A stretch of DNA of 64,000 bases from Alteromonas naphthalenivorans (GTDB lineage Bacteria; Pseudomonadota; Gammaproteobacteria; Enterobacterales; Alteromonadaceae), in NCBI RefSeq assembly GCF_000213655.1, contig NC_015554.1:806001-870000 (forward strand), written 5' to 3'. Positions 7,584 to 17,133 of the stretch are shown piece by piece (the first letter of the stretch is position 1; each line of letters opens with the position of its first letter). The notes beneath the pieces are model-generated. The model made no database searches. It was not told the origin of the DNA and saw only the letters and a program-made list of their open reading frames with translations. A program made the translations under genes and the position numbers.

Positions 7584-10475
7584 TCAGCTGTCAGCAGCAC
7601 TGCCAAATAACGCCTGCCAATATTCACTTACTGTTTCTCTCATTTGGCTCAAATGCTCGGTTTGTTCTGCATATTTAGTGTCTGCAAGGGTCAGGTGATG
7701 ATATTGTTCTCTTAGCGCAAGGTAAGCTTGTTGTAGCGCGTGAGATTGTTTTTCATCAATAATGCCTGCGTTACGGATCGCATCTAGTAAACGCAAATTA
7801 TCTGAAAATTCAGTCAAGCTCTCAATCTTATTCGCATGTGCTAATACCCAGTATTGAGTCATAAATTCAATATCTGCTATACCTCCCACACATTGTTTCA
7901 AATCGACTTTTTGATTGCTGGTAGAGAGTAAATGTTTGCGCATTTTTGCGCGCATTTCACTCACTTCAGTAGATAGCGTAGCCTGGTCTCTTTGAATAGA
8001 CAGAATGTTGTGACGCACAGTATTAAACGCACTAAGCAGCGATATATCACCACAAATACCGCGGGCTCTCACTAGCGCTTGATGTTCCCATGTCCACGCC
8101 TCTTCTTGTTGATAGCGCTCAAATCCATCAATGTGACAACAAAGTAGACCCGCGTTACCAGATGGCCGCAACCGTAAGTCGGTTTCATACAACTGACCAA
8201 ACAAAGTTTTAGTATTCAGTAAGTGCATAATTCGCTGAGCAAGTTTGATGTAAAACTGCTGGGCTTCAATAGACTTAGCCCCATTGGTAGCGGACTGGCG
8301 AGGCGCGTTGTGCAAAAACACAAGGTCAAGATCAGAGCCATAACCAAGCTCGTAGCCACCAAGCTTGCCATAGCCAACAACCGCAAAGCCCAGCTCACCA
8401 TCGTTCAAATGACTCGGCACGCCAAAGCGCGCTGAAATTTGGTGCCACGCTGCTTCAATAACTTGCTCAAGCAAGACTTCCGCTAATACGGTAAGTTTAT
8501 CGCTTACATTCGCAATGGGTAGCGAGCCACTGATATCACTGGCTGCAATGCGCAGCTGCTGACAAAGCTTAAACTGTCGCCACGTGTCCATAGCAAGCTC
8601 CACATCATCGTGTTCAACCCGTAGCATGGTTTGCCGTAACTCTTGCGCGTATTCGTATTTGCTGGTGGTAATATCTGAATTTTGCTGCTGTAAATAGAGC
8701 GGGGTGAGCAGTTCATCTAACAGCAGCGGGAAGCGTTTGATTTCATTCGCTATCCACTCACTCCTGTCGCACAGTTTTACCAACTGTTGCAGAACATTGG
8801 GGTTTTCCAGTAATAAATCTAAATAGGTTGTCCTGCCGGTGATCGCATCTATCACGCCGAAGATTCGTTTTAGTATATTATTTGCTTTACTGGGGTCGAA
8901 TTTAATCAGCACATACAATATTTCCGGGATGAGTTTATTCAGCGTGTCTTCGCCTTTTTGACCCATTCGATATCCGCGCTGATTAGTTTTGAAATCTTGT
9001 AACTGGGTACAAATACCTTGCGCTTCGTCTACGCTAATAAAAGGGGTTAGCGTGATGCTAAATTCTTCTTTATCGAGGGAAAGTTGCCAAGCATCGCGGC
9101 AGGCATCAAATAAGGTATCTTCGCTAGTATGAGTATCTTGTGCTTCTTCAACTAATTCATTGAAGTGCCCATGTATTCTAGACATAGTGTTTTGCAGTTT
9201 TGCCATAAATTCATCATATGAACTGAAACTAAGCACGGCAATTAATGCGTTTTTCTCCCACTCACTACCAGGCAATGTTTGAGTTTGTCGGTCTTGGCAT
9301 TGCTGAAGCGTGTGCTCAATTTTACGAAGAAATAAATAGTCTGTCCGTAGTTGTTCAGTCACATCAGACTCTACAACTTCAAATTCGGCAAGCTTATCAA
9401 GGGTAGTAAGTAGCGACTTACTTTGTAACTCAGGCTCTCTGCCACCATGAATAAGCTGAAAGCTTTGTGCGAAAAATTCAACCTCGCGAATACCGCCCGC
9501 ACCAAGCTTAATGTTATTGCTCAAACGCCTACGTCTAATTTCCGTAGCAATAAGGTGCTTCATGCTTCTAAGCGCATCAATAGTGGTGAAGTCTAGGTAG
9601 CGCCTGAAGGTAAAGGGCTTAAGTATGCCGTTTAGCGAAGCTACATCAGTAGAATCATCATTATTAATCACCCGCGCTTTCACCATTGCAAAACGTTCCC
9701 AATGACGACCTTGCTCTTGATAATAATCTTCCATGGCGTCAAAGTGCATCACCAAAGGCCCCGACTCACCGAATGGCCGCAGTCTCATGTCTACACGATA
9801 GACTTGACCATCCGGAGTAACCTTGTTGAGCGCTTGTATCAATTTTTGCGCTAAGCGGGTAAAAAATTGCTGATTTTCAATAGGTTTCTTTTCACCATTT
9901 GTCATGCCTTTTTCGGGGTAGGCAAAAATCAAATCGATATCTGATGAAAAGTTAAGTTCGCGGCCGCCTAATTTCCCCATGCCCAAAATGTACATGTGAA
10001 TAGAGCCATTTTCACCACAAGGCACACCATGTTTGTCACTTAGCATAGTGTAAAGCCATTGGTAAGCGGATGTAATTAATACATCAGCTAACGCCGAAAC
10101 CTGCGTTAACGATTGTGTAATAGTCTGTTTGTTAAGTCCGTCACGCGCGGTGATAGCAGCCATATGAAAATGGCGGGATTGGCGAAGTGCGCTAAGCAGC
10201 TCGTCTTCGGATTTAACATTTTCCAGCTTTTGCGTAACAGCATGATTGTAAAAGCTTTGTGGCTCGTCAGGAATCGATTCAACCAGCATAGCGCCAACCC
10301 ACTCAGGGTGCTGAAGGCAAGTCTCTGCAAAAAATAGCGATCGGCCGAATAGGGTAGTGAGATCATTTTGATAATGGGCTAAGTCACTATTAACGTGCTC
10401 ATTATCTGAAAGCTTTTCCCAGGTTTCGTTAGCTTGTTGTGCATTGCTCATGGTAATTGTGTTGTCTGTTGGCAT
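7584..10475 (-). CDS. glnE: Bifunctional glutamine synthetase adenylyltransferase/adenylyl-removing enzyme
   Basis: A 963-residue protein, close to the usual length of about 945. It controls nitrogen assimilation by adding AMP to glutamine synthetase or removing it. Both nucleotidyltransferase domains are visible: GMGKLGGREL...SSDIDLIF at residues 165-184 (metal-binding Asp179/Asp181) and GYGKLGGYEL...GSDLDLVF near residues 700-718. The two halves match the adenylyl-removing (N) and adenylyltransferase (C) duplication, with a regulatory region between. The gene is intact and monocistronic, divergent from the DUF350 gene. Confidence 0.97.
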   Translation of the reverse strand: MPTDNTITMSNAQQANETWEKLSDNEHVNSDLAHYQNDLTTLFGRSLFFAETCLQHPEWVGAMLVESIPDEPQSFYNHAVTQKLENVKSEDELLSALRQSRHFHMAAITARDGLNKQTITQSLTQVSALADVLITSAYQWLYTMLSDKHGVPCGENGSIHMYILGMGKLGGRELNFSSDIDLIFAYPEKGMTNGEKKPIENQQFFTRLAQKLIQALNKVTPDGQVYRVDMRLRPFGESGPLVMHFDAMEDYYQEQGRHWERFAMVKARVINNDDSTDVASLNGILKPFTFRRYLDFTTIDALRSMKHLIATEIRRRRLSNNIKLGAGGIREVEFFAQSFQLIHGGREPELQSKSLLTTLDKLAEFEVVESDVTEQLRTDYLFLRKIEHTLQQCQDRQTQTLPGSEWEKNALIAVLSFSSYDEFMAKLQNTMSRIHGHFNELVEEAQDTHTSEDTLFDACRDAWQLSLDKEEFSITLTPFISVDEAQGICTQLQDFKTNQRGYRMGQKGEDTLNKLIPEILYVLIKFDPSKANNILKRIFGVIDAITGRTTYLDLLLENPNVLQQLVKLCDRSEWIANEIKRFPLLLDELLTPLYLQQQNSDITTSKYEYAQELRQTMLRVEHDDVELAMDTWRQFKLCQQLRIAASDISGSLPIANVSDKLTVLAEVLLEQVIEAAWHQISARFGVPSHLNDGELGFAVVGYGKLGGYELGYGSDLDLVFLHNAPRQSATNGAKSIEAQQFYIKLAQRIMHLLNTKTLFGQLYETDLRLRPSGNAGLLCCHIDGFERYQQEEAWTWEHQALVRARGICGDISLLSAFNTVRHNILSIQRDQATLSTEVSEMRAKMRKHLLSTSNQKVDLKQCVGGIADIEFMTQYWVLAHANKIESLTEFSDNLRLLDAIRNAGIIDEKQSHALQQAYLALREQYHHLTLADTKYAEQTEHLSQMRETVSEYWQALFGSAADS

Positions 10476-10590
10476 AATACTGGCTTCGACAATAATAAAT
10501 ATTTCAAAACATTGAGATAAAAAGAGTCTGTCACAGTTTTTGGGGCGTAACCACCCTAAGGTTGTGTTTAGGTAAAAGGAGTAATATTAC

Positions 10591-11496
10591 GTGGATGCTT
10601 TAATTAAACTCGTGCCGCTAGGTTCTGACTTATGGATTTACCTTGCCATCGATGTAAGTATCGCCCTAGCACTGTTGGTGGTTATGAAGTGGGTGACTGG
10701 GCTTATGAGAAAGAACTCAGTGACCGAAGAGCTTGGTATTAAAGATAATTTTGCTTTTGGTATTAGTATAGCCGGTGGCATGTTGTCGCTTTGTATCGTA
10801 CTTAGTTCGGTAGTAGGTCGTCATATCGGCCAGGGTTACAGTGAAGCCGCTACAGGTATGGTGACATTCGGTATTGTTGGTATTCTGCTAGTGAAGTTTG
10901 GTCGTTTTGCCCATGACAAGTTAGTACTCAATCGTGTAGATACCCACGCTATGATTTCCGAGCGCAGTGTAAGTGTTGCACTGGTAGATGCTGCAAGCTT
11001 AGTGGCCAGTGCCATCGTGCTTAAGAATATTATGGTATGGGTAGATGGTAGTGACATGAATGCCATTATTGCCATCGTGACGGGTTTCTCTGTCGTACTT
11101 ACCATGTTACTGGTGATGACCCGTATTTTAGAAGTACGCTATGCAAAAGATAATCAGAACGACTCCTTTCAAGGCGCGCTTCGAAAAGGTCAATTGGCAT
11201 TAGCCATAGAACACTCGGGCAATTTACTAGGCACCGCTATGATTGTTTCAGCAGCGAAAAACTTACTAATTTATAACCCTTCAGGTTATGTAAGTAACGT
11301 AACTGGCTGGTTAGTGGTAAGTGTAGCGTTAGCTATCGCATTGCATATATTAGTGCTTATTAATAAAAAAGTGATCATGTTTGGTATGAACTTTAGACAA
11401 GAAGTCGACCAGCAACATAATGTTGGCGTAGCTTCACTTGGCTTTACATTAAGCATTGGTACTGCCATGGTGATAAATGGTGTACTGGGCGGTTAA
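10591..11496 (+). CDS. DUF350-domain integral membrane protein
   Basis: A 301-residue protein with about eight membrane helices arranged as repeated DUF350-type pairs. The C-terminal NVGVASLGFTLSIGTAMVIN is the hallmark segment of the family, and an earlier copy reads DNFAFGISIAGGMLSLCIVL. The start is GTG at 10591, preceded by AAGGAG. Family members of unknown function often lie near glutathionylspermidine-synthase-like genes. Such a gene exists in this window at its far right end but is not linked here. Confidence 0.8.
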   Translation: MDALIKLVPLGSDLWIYLAIDVSIALALLVVMKWVTGLMRKNSVTEELGIKDNFAFGISIAGGMLSLCIVLSSVVGRHIGQGYSEAATGMVTFGIVGILLVKFGRFAHDKLVLNRVDTHAMISERSVSVALVDAASLVASAIVLKNIMVWVDGSDMNAIIAIVTGFSVVLTMLLVMTRILEVRYAKDNQNDSFQGALRKGQLALAIEHSGNLLGTAMIVSAAKNLLIYNPSGYVSNVTGWLVVSVALAIALHILVLINKKVIMFGMNFRQEVDQQHNVGVASLGFTLSIGTAMVINGVLGG

Positions 11497-11507
11497 AGCA
11501 ATTTTCA

Positions 11508-11532
11508 AGCTGTCAGCGTAACGTTGACAGCT
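11508..11532. terminator. Inverted repeat between convergent genes
   Basis: AGCTGTCA (11508-11515) and TGACAGCT (11525-11532) form a perfect 8-bp stem with a 9-base loop, just after the DUF350 stop and before the end of the convergent GIY-YIG gene. There is no good T tract on either side, so it may be a weak bidirectional terminator. Confidence 0.45.
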
Positions 11533-11548
11533 ATGACCAAACTAAATA

Positions 11549-11929
11549 CTACTGATAATTAGAAGGGCAAATGTACTGGCTGTTGTCGCATAGGGCGATA
11601 AATAGGCTTTCAGGCAAAACCTTCTGTTTGACGATAGCCCGTTTTTTCTCTTTAGAAAGTTGCTTTACCTTGTATTCAACTTTCGAGGCTGTCGACCTAT
11701 CTCCAATTAAGAAAATGGCCCTAAATTGAAGTGGGCCTTTTCCTTTCAAAGCCCGCGCGCCACCAACAATTTCACCTCGATGCTGGGATATTCTTCGTTC
11801 CGGCGAAGTCGTAATGCCCGTATACAATTGACCCAGTTTATTTTCGATAAGATAAAGGTACCAAGTTGACTGCTGCTGGTGGGTATTCACGTTGTTGGCT
11901 GTTATACTCATTGGCAATTTGAAATACAT
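11549..11929 (-). CDS. GIY-YIG nuclease-superfamily protein (UPF0213/YhbQ-like)
   Basis: A 126-residue protein with the single-domain GIY-YIG fold: [18 protein letters not shown], then the RRISQH motif with its conserved Arg, and [13 protein letters not shown], as in the YhbQ/UPF0213 group. The start is unclear (11929, or the in-frame ATG at 11911); neither has a clear ribosome-binding site. Its start is only about 20 bases from the divergent hldE start. A role in DNA repair or structure handling is suspected for the family but not established. Confidence 0.8.
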   Translation of the reverse strand: MYFKLPMSITANNVNTHQQQSTWYLYLIENKLGQLYTGITTSPERRISQHRGEIVGGARALKGKGPLQFRAIFLIGDRSTASKVEYKVKQLSKEKKRAIVKQKVLPESLFIALCDNSQYICPSNYQ

Positions 11930-11948
11930 CGATAAAGTTGTCTCATCA

Positions 11949-13379
11949 ATGATTTTACCAGATTTTAGTAAAGCGAAAGTGCTTATTGTAGGTGACCTAA
12001 TGTTAGACCGCTATTGGAGCGGTGGCACAGGTCGTATTTCCCCTGAAGCGCCTGTTCCTGTAGTGAATGTGCAGTCTTCTGAAGACCGCCCAGGCGGCGC
12101 GGCAAACGTGGCTGTGAACGTGGCTACCCTTGGCGCTAAAGTCACCTTACTTGGTATGTGCGGTAACGATGAAAATGCCAAACTTCTACGTGAGCGCTTA
12201 GAGTCCTTTGATATCGACTGCCAGTTTTTCGCGGTTGAAGGCCAAGACACAATAACCAAACTTCGGGTGATGAGCCGTAATCAGCAATTGCTTCGGTTAG
12301 ATTTTGAAAAGAGCTTTGCTGATTCAGATAAATCTGAACTAGAAAGCGCTTTCGATGGCGCCCTTGATGATGTTGATATTGTAATATTATCTGACTACGC
12401 CAAAGGGTGCTTAAGCAACCCCCAAGCGCTAATCCAAGCAGCTAAAGCAAAAGGTAAGCGCGTTATTGTCGACCCTAAAGGCAGTGACTTTAAAAAGTAC
12501 GCTAACGCTACGCTTATCACACCGAACATGGAAGAACTAAACCATGTGGTAGGTGAGTCTACTTCCGAGAAATCATTAGTATCAAATGCACAGCAGGTTA
12601 AAACTGAGCTTAATTTGGATGCGCTACTGCTAACCCGTTCTGAGCAAGGAATGACCTTGTTTGAGGGAGACAACGCAGAGTTTCACTTACCTGCAAAAGC
12701 GAAAGAAGTGTACGATGTGACTGGCGCTGGCGATACAGTGGTATCGACATTAGCGGTAGCGTTAGCAAGCAAGTTGCCTCTACAGGCCGCCTGCGTGTTA
12801 GCTAATTTAGCCGCCAGTGTGGTGGTTGGGAAATTAGGTACGTCTACCGTTACCAATACCGAGTTAGCGCTAGCCCTAGGTGAACAATCTGTACATCTCG
12901 ATGGCGGTGTGATGACCGAAGGTCAGCTTGAGATGGCGATGGCTGCAGCAAAAGCCCGCGGCGAACGTATTGTAATGACTAACGGCTGTTTCGATATTCT
13001 TCATTCTGGCCATGTGGCTTATTTAGAAGAAGCCGCGCAGTTAGGTGACCGGCTTATTGTGGCAGTAAACACCGATGCATCGGTGACGAAACTTAAAGGC
13101 CCTGGAAGGCCTGTGAACAACACTAATCGCCGTATGGCAGTACTAGCTGGCTTAAGTGCGGTTGATTGGGTAGTGCCCTTCACTGAAGATACGCCACAGC
13201 GATTAATTGCCTCGTTATTGCCAGATATATTGGTGAAAGGTGGTGATTATCAAATTGATGAAATCGCTGGCGGCAAAGAAGTGATTGCCAACGGCGGCGA
13301 GGTTCAAGTGTTAACGTTTGAAGATGGCGTTTCTACCACCGGGATCATTGAGCGTATAACACGAAACAAGTTAACCTAG
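11949..13379 (+). CDS. hldE: Bifunctional heptose 7-phosphate kinase / heptose 1-phosphate adenylyltransferase
   Basis: A 476-residue enzyme making ADP-heptose for the lipopolysaccharide inner core. The N-terminal ribokinase-like domain contains [20 protein letters not shown] and the catalytic [10 protein letters not shown]. The C-terminal nucleotidyltransferase domain starts with [15 protein letters not shown] (about residues 340-355). The ATG at 11949 fits the family N-terminus ([20 protein letters not shown]). An earlier in-frame TTG would add 19 unrelated residues overlapping the GIY-YIG gene. It lies directly upstream of the XrtA locus in the same direction. Confidence 0.97.
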   Translation: MILPDFSKAKVLIVGDLMLDRYWSGGTGRISPEAPVPVVNVQSSEDRPGGAANVAVNVATLGAKVTLLGMCGNDENAKLLRERLESFDIDCQFFAVEGQDTITKLRVMSRNQQLLRLDFEKSFADSDKSELESAFDGALDDVDIVILSDYAKGCLSNPQALIQAAKAKGKRVIVDPKGSDFKKYANATLITPNMEELNHVVGESTSEKSLVSNAQQVKTELNLDALLLTRSEQGMTLFEGDNAEFHLPAKAKEVYDVTGAGDTVVSTLAVALASKLPLQAACVLANLAASVVVGKLGTSTVTNTELALALGEQSVHLDGGVMTEGQLEMAMAAAKARGERIVMTNGCFDILHSGHVAYLEEAAQLGDRLIVAVNTDASVTKLKGPGRPVNNTNRRMAVLAGLSAVDWVVPFTEDTPQRLIASLLPDILVKGGDYQIDEIAGGKEVIANGGEVQVLTFEDGVSTTGIIERITRNKLT

Positions 13380-13495
13380 CATTTTCGTCGTTACCTCAAT
13401 TTTTGTTTCAGTAAATGTAAAATGTAGTCGTTCGCTAGCCGCACCCGTTAATCGGTGAGCTAGCAAAGTGAGCAGTTTTTCAAACGGATATCAGC

Positions 13496-14563
13496 ATGTA
13501 CGAAAGTTACTATGGACTTAACGCTAAACCTTTTCAGTTAACACCAGACCCAGGCTTCTTTTTTGCCAGTAAGTGGCACAAACGCGCCATGTCATACCTT
13601 CAGTATGGGTTGTCGCAGGCGGAAGGGTTTATTGTTATCACAGGTGATATTGGTACGGGGAAAACCACCGTCGCGAATAGTTTGCTGGCTGAAATTCAAG
13701 ACGATATTTTTGCTGCCCAAATAGTCACCCCTAAACTGTCTCCTGATGAGCTGGTTAAAATGGTGGCGTCAAAGTTTGATATCAACACTGACGGAAGAAG
13801 CAAAGCTGAAATTCTCAAGATGCTTGAGGTGTTCTTATACGACCTAAGCACCCAAGGCCGCCGCGCATTACTACTTGTTGATGAAGCGCAGAACTTACCT
13901 TTGGAGTCTATTGAAGAGCTGCGCATGCTGTCTAACTTTCAGCTTAATGGTAAGCCGTTAATACAAAGCTTTTTATTAGGGCAAGAAGAGCTGCAGCCAA
14001 TTTTACGAGCACCCAATATGGAGCAGTTCAGGCAGCGTATAGTGGCTTCATGCCATTTAGCGCCGCTCACGTTAGATGAGTGCAAAGAGTATATTGAATA
14101 TCGCTTACATCATGCTGGCTGGAACGGCGAAGATTTGTTTTCAGAAGGGGCGTATGAGCGCATTTATAAGTTTACCCGCGGTGTGCCTCGTAAAATAAAT
14201 ACGCTGATGGATCGTATCATGCTTTTTGGCTTTTTAGAGGAGCTTAAAAGCTTTGATGAAGAGGCGGTAAGTGAGGTAATAGATGAAGTTAAAGCGGAAA
14301 TGTTTGAGCCTGAGAGTGGGGGGGGGCATTCAACATCCCAACCCCATGACTTTGCAGAGCACCCTGAAAACAAAACGATTATGACTCCCGGTGGGAATAT
14401 CATACGAGATACTAAATACTATCTTGATATGTTGGCCGAGTTGGTAGATGCGTTAGACGATGCAATATCGCATAAGGTTAAAATGACGCAGTATGTAGAT
14501 AAACTGATGAAGAAAAAGTTTAAAACGTACGTAAGGCTGAAGAGTACTGATAAGAGTGAGTAG
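13496..14563 (+). CDS. XrtA/PEP-CTERM-associated ExeA-like ATPase
   Basis: A 355-residue AAA ATPase of the ExeA/GspA-like group regularly found in exosortase A polysaccharide loci. It begins MYESYYGLNAKPFQLTPDPG, the standard family N-terminus, with Walker A GDIGTGKTT at residues 50-58 and Walker B LLLVDEAQNL near 124-133. A G9 homopolymer (14318-14326) encodes Gly-Gly-Gly near residue 275, after the ATPase core. A one-base slip in either direction would cut off the last part of the protein. It is convergent with the outer-membrane protein gene of the same system. Confidence 0.9.
   Translation: MYESYYGLNAKPFQLTPDPGFFFASKWHKRAMSYLQYGLSQAEGFIVITGDIGTGKTTVANSLLAEIQDDIFAAQIVTPKLSPDELVKMVASKFDINTDGRSKAEILKMLEVFLYDLSTQGRRALLLVDEAQNLPLESIEELRMLSNFQLNGKPLIQSFLLGQEELQPILRAPNMEQFRQRIVASCHLAPLTLDECKEYIEYRLHHAGWNGEDLFSEGAYERIYKFTRGVPRKINTLMDRIMLFGFLEELKSFDEEAVSEVIDEVKAEMFEPESGGGHSTSQPHDFAEHPENKTIMTPGGNIIRDTKYYLDMLAELVDALDDAISHKVKMTQYVDKLMKKKFKTYVRLKSTDKSE
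14318..14326 (+). repeat. G9 homopolymer inside the XrtA-associated ATPase gene
   Basis: Nine consecutive G within AGT-GGG-GGG-GGG-CAT. Loss of one G leads to a stop about 22 codons later; gain of one leads to a stop about 10 codons later. Both outcomes would remove the C-terminal region of about 80 residues but keep the Walker motifs. Confidence 0.9.
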
Positions 14564-14595
14564 GAGAGAGGTCGCTATGCCTCACTCAGAATAAG

Positions 14596-16266
14596 TTACA
14601 TATAATTGTAAATAATCGAAAGGGTAATTCGTTGATCTGTGTAATTAGCGCCGAATTGCCCGCCAAGGTTGAGATCACCACTCTTTTCGATATAGTTATA
14701 ATCGATACTCGTCGTAAGTGAACGGCCAATTTTACGTTCCAAGCCTAACGACGCATTCCAGTTATCGGATTCACCAGTGGCGATATTCTCGCTATTAGAA
14801 CGTTCTTCGATATTTGCGTAAGTTATGTTGGAATTAAGATACATATAACTACCAAGTTTATAGGCTAGTGTAGTACCGAAACTATAGGTTCTCCGTAATC
14901 TATCTTCATCTAAATAATTACTCTCATCGTAACGCCAAGAGAAAGCTAGTGTTAACCTTGAAAAGTCGTACCCCGCTTGGAAGTTGGTACTCTTTAAAAG
15001 AATAATGTTGTCATCAAACGATACGTTTTGTGTAGTAAGTTGAATGAATTGCTCATCTGCACTTGGAGTGTAACTCAAACTGTTAGGTTGGAAGCAATCG
15101 GAAATTGAAGAAGAATTCGTAGGGCATATAAATACCCCCAAGTTATCGAAATCGGTCAACAATTGAGATGTATTAGTTACGTCTTCAGAGTACGATAAAG
15201 ACGTACGGAAATACTTTGAGTTATACTTGATATCGGCAGAGGCTGAATCTCCGTAAAAGCGTTTACCGTAGCTTCCTGCCACAGAAGTTCGGCTACTCAG
15301 TGCCCATTGTAGATCAAAGCCTATAAAATTATCGCTACCTTCGTCTGATATCTCTGAATCACTCGAATTAGCTGTAACCGAAATATATCTATCAGCATTT
15401 TGTCGGTACGTTAAACCTGCGCCGTACGAATTAAATTTTCTAGTGCTACTTGAGGTATCTATTCTGTTGGAGATCTGATTCGCTTCGTGGCTTGCAGTAA
15501 TCCTGAAAGCCCAATTTTCAATAAACACCGTATCCACGTATCCATCAGCAGTACGTGATATATAATCATTAGATGAGGTTTGGTTTCTTTCTGTATCTTG
15601 GTATGTACCTGAAAATTCCCAGATAAAACGCTGTGCATGCTCAGAGTTTTGTAAGGATCCAGAAAACTGCATGGTGCTGTTATCTAATCCATTCTCGGTA
15701 TTAGTTGTTGAGCTTTCGCTCTCCAAAGCAGAATAAGAGGCAGTGCCATAGGCACGTACCCAATCGCCTCTATCAATAATTGCTTGGGCAGCGACTCTGT
15801 TAGTTCTTGTTTTAGATAATGAATCAGCATTACTCAGAAAGTCAGAGACTAGGTAGTTACTAGAATCGGTATTCTGATAGGTTAGGCCACCAGATGCTTC
15901 AAAAAAAATAAATCTATCAAAAGGTGCCCAGTTTGCAGAGTAACTATATTCACCATAAGTATCCTTTCTGCTATTTATTTCCTTATCTCTCTCAAGGTGA
16001 GTTACTGAGCTGGTCCATGTCCCCGAAAACGTTCGAGACTCATAAATCGCATTTACTTTAGGGAGCAATGATACAGTCGTCAGTGATAACTCACCCTGTT
16101 CTTCTGAATTGACATCTTGAAAAGTCATTTCAGCTTCCGCGGAAGCTTTTATATCGAGATCAGCATACACACAAGCAGGAAAAAGCGAGGTTATGGAGAA
16201 CACAAACACGCTCGTTCCATATAGACTCAGTATATTTTGATTTCCCTTAAACTTTACGCTCGGCAT
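14596..16266 (-). CDS. XrtA/PEP-CTERM-associated outer-membrane protein (TIGR03016-like)
   Basis: A 556-residue predicted outer-membrane barrel: N-terminal signal region (SLYGTSVFVFSITSLFPACVYA) followed by very many Ser/Thr/Tyr-rich amphipathic strands. This matches the large outer-membrane component of exosortase A loci in position and composition. The chosen ATG at 16266 overlaps the end of the kinase frame by 20 bases. An upstream ATG at 16302 would begin inside the kinase tail. It probably acts in polysaccharide secretion with the export lipoprotein. It ends in IIYNYM rather than the usual terminal Phe. Confidence 0.8.
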   Translation of the reverse strand: MPSVKFKGNQNILSLYGTSVFVFSITSLFPACVYADLDIKASAEAEMTFQDVNSEEQGELSLTTVSLLPKVNAIYESRTFSGTWTSSVTHLERDKEINSRKDTYGEYSYSANWAPFDRFIFFEASGGLTYQNTDSSNYLVSDFLSNADSLSKTRTNRVAAQAIIDRGDWVRAYGTASYSALESESSTTNTENGLDNSTMQFSGSLQNSEHAQRFIWEFSGTYQDTERNQTSSNDYISRTADGYVDTVFIENWAFRITASHEANQISNRIDTSSSTRKFNSYGAGLTYRQNADRYISVTANSSDSEISDEGSDNFIGFDLQWALSSRTSVAGSYGKRFYGDSASADIKYNSKYFRTSLSYSEDVTNTSQLLTDFDNLGVFICPTNSSSISDCFQPNSLSYTPSADEQFIQLTTQNVSFDDNIILLKSTNFQAGYDFSRLTLAFSWRYDESNYLDEDRLRRTYSFGTTLAYKLGSYMYLNSNITYANIEERSNSENIATGESDNWNASLGLERKIGRSLTTSIDYNYIEKSGDLNLGGQFGANYTDQRITLSIIYNYM

Positions 16267-17133
16267 AGTAATATCCATAATATCCGCTTCCATCGGTATC
16301 ATGATGGACTGATTTGTTCACCACATATCCGATTGCCATATCGGGGTTGAGTCGCTCCACCGAAATTTTTATATCGCTAATTTTAGCTTTTCCTTCTTCG
16401 ACGACGACTACCGCCTGGCCTGCAAAGTTCGCTAAAATAGCGCTCTCATTAATACCGATTAGTGGGGGGTATCGAAGATGACTACACGATCAGGGTACCG
16501 GTTAGCAAATTCATCTACAGTTTCATGCATTTTTTGGCTAGCAAGCATCTCTGTCGAAAGGTGATGAGATTTACCCGCGGGGATTATCTTTAATTTATCT
16601 ATATTGGTGGAATATAGCACTTCAGATATGTCACTTACATCGCCAGCTAAGTATTCCATCAAACCTTTTCGCCGTTCAAGACCGAGCGTGTTCAGTACGT
16701 TGGGTTTCAGAACATCTGCGTCTACAAGCAATACTGTTTTATCTTGTTCAGATGCAATGCTTAAGGCTAAATTTGTAGCCGTAAAAGTCTTTCCTTCCGA
16801 TGGGCGACTACTGGTTACCATTATGATGTTTGGATTATTAAGCGTTTTAGAAAGTCCACCAAATGCGTTCGCTAAAAGTTTACGCTTAATTTCACGGTAC
16901 TCTTCATTAATCTGTTTTCGCTCACCCAATAGTGCGATATGACCACTTTCACTCAGACGCTCTAAATCTATATTAAACGGCTCTAACTGAGGAACTTGTG
17001 AAGTACTACCATGTAGGCTGTTTTCTAGCTTAGGAGACGATGTGGAGGCTTTTGATGAATTAGCATCATATTCATTATTGGTTTGCTTTGCTTCTTTTTG
17101 TTTTTGAAGCGCTTTTTCAATGGTATTGCGCAT
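16247..17133 (-). pseudogene. XrtA-associated tyrosine autokinase, frameshifted
   Basis: BY-kinase regulating polysaccharide chain length together with the adjacent Wzz-like protein. The uninterrupted frame covers 224 residues: Walker A as SRPSEGKT, Walker A' as VLLVDADVLKPN, and Walker B VVIFDTP, where it shifts and stops at 16459. Adding one C to the C6 run (16464-16469) restores DTPPLIGINES and a continuous frame to the TAA at 16247-16249. The total is then about 295 residues, the normal family length, ending in the tyrosine cluster YYGYYYAERKV that is autophosphorylated. The break therefore removes the end of the nucleotide site and all the tyrosines. It could be a phase-off state, a true mutation or a sequencing error. 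Confidence 0.85.

Noticed and set aside
13425..13470. GCTAGC repeats between hldE and the ATPase gene considered as a terminator
   Set aside because: The arms are short, the spacing long, and no T tract follows directly. The two genes point the same way and could be co-transcribed.
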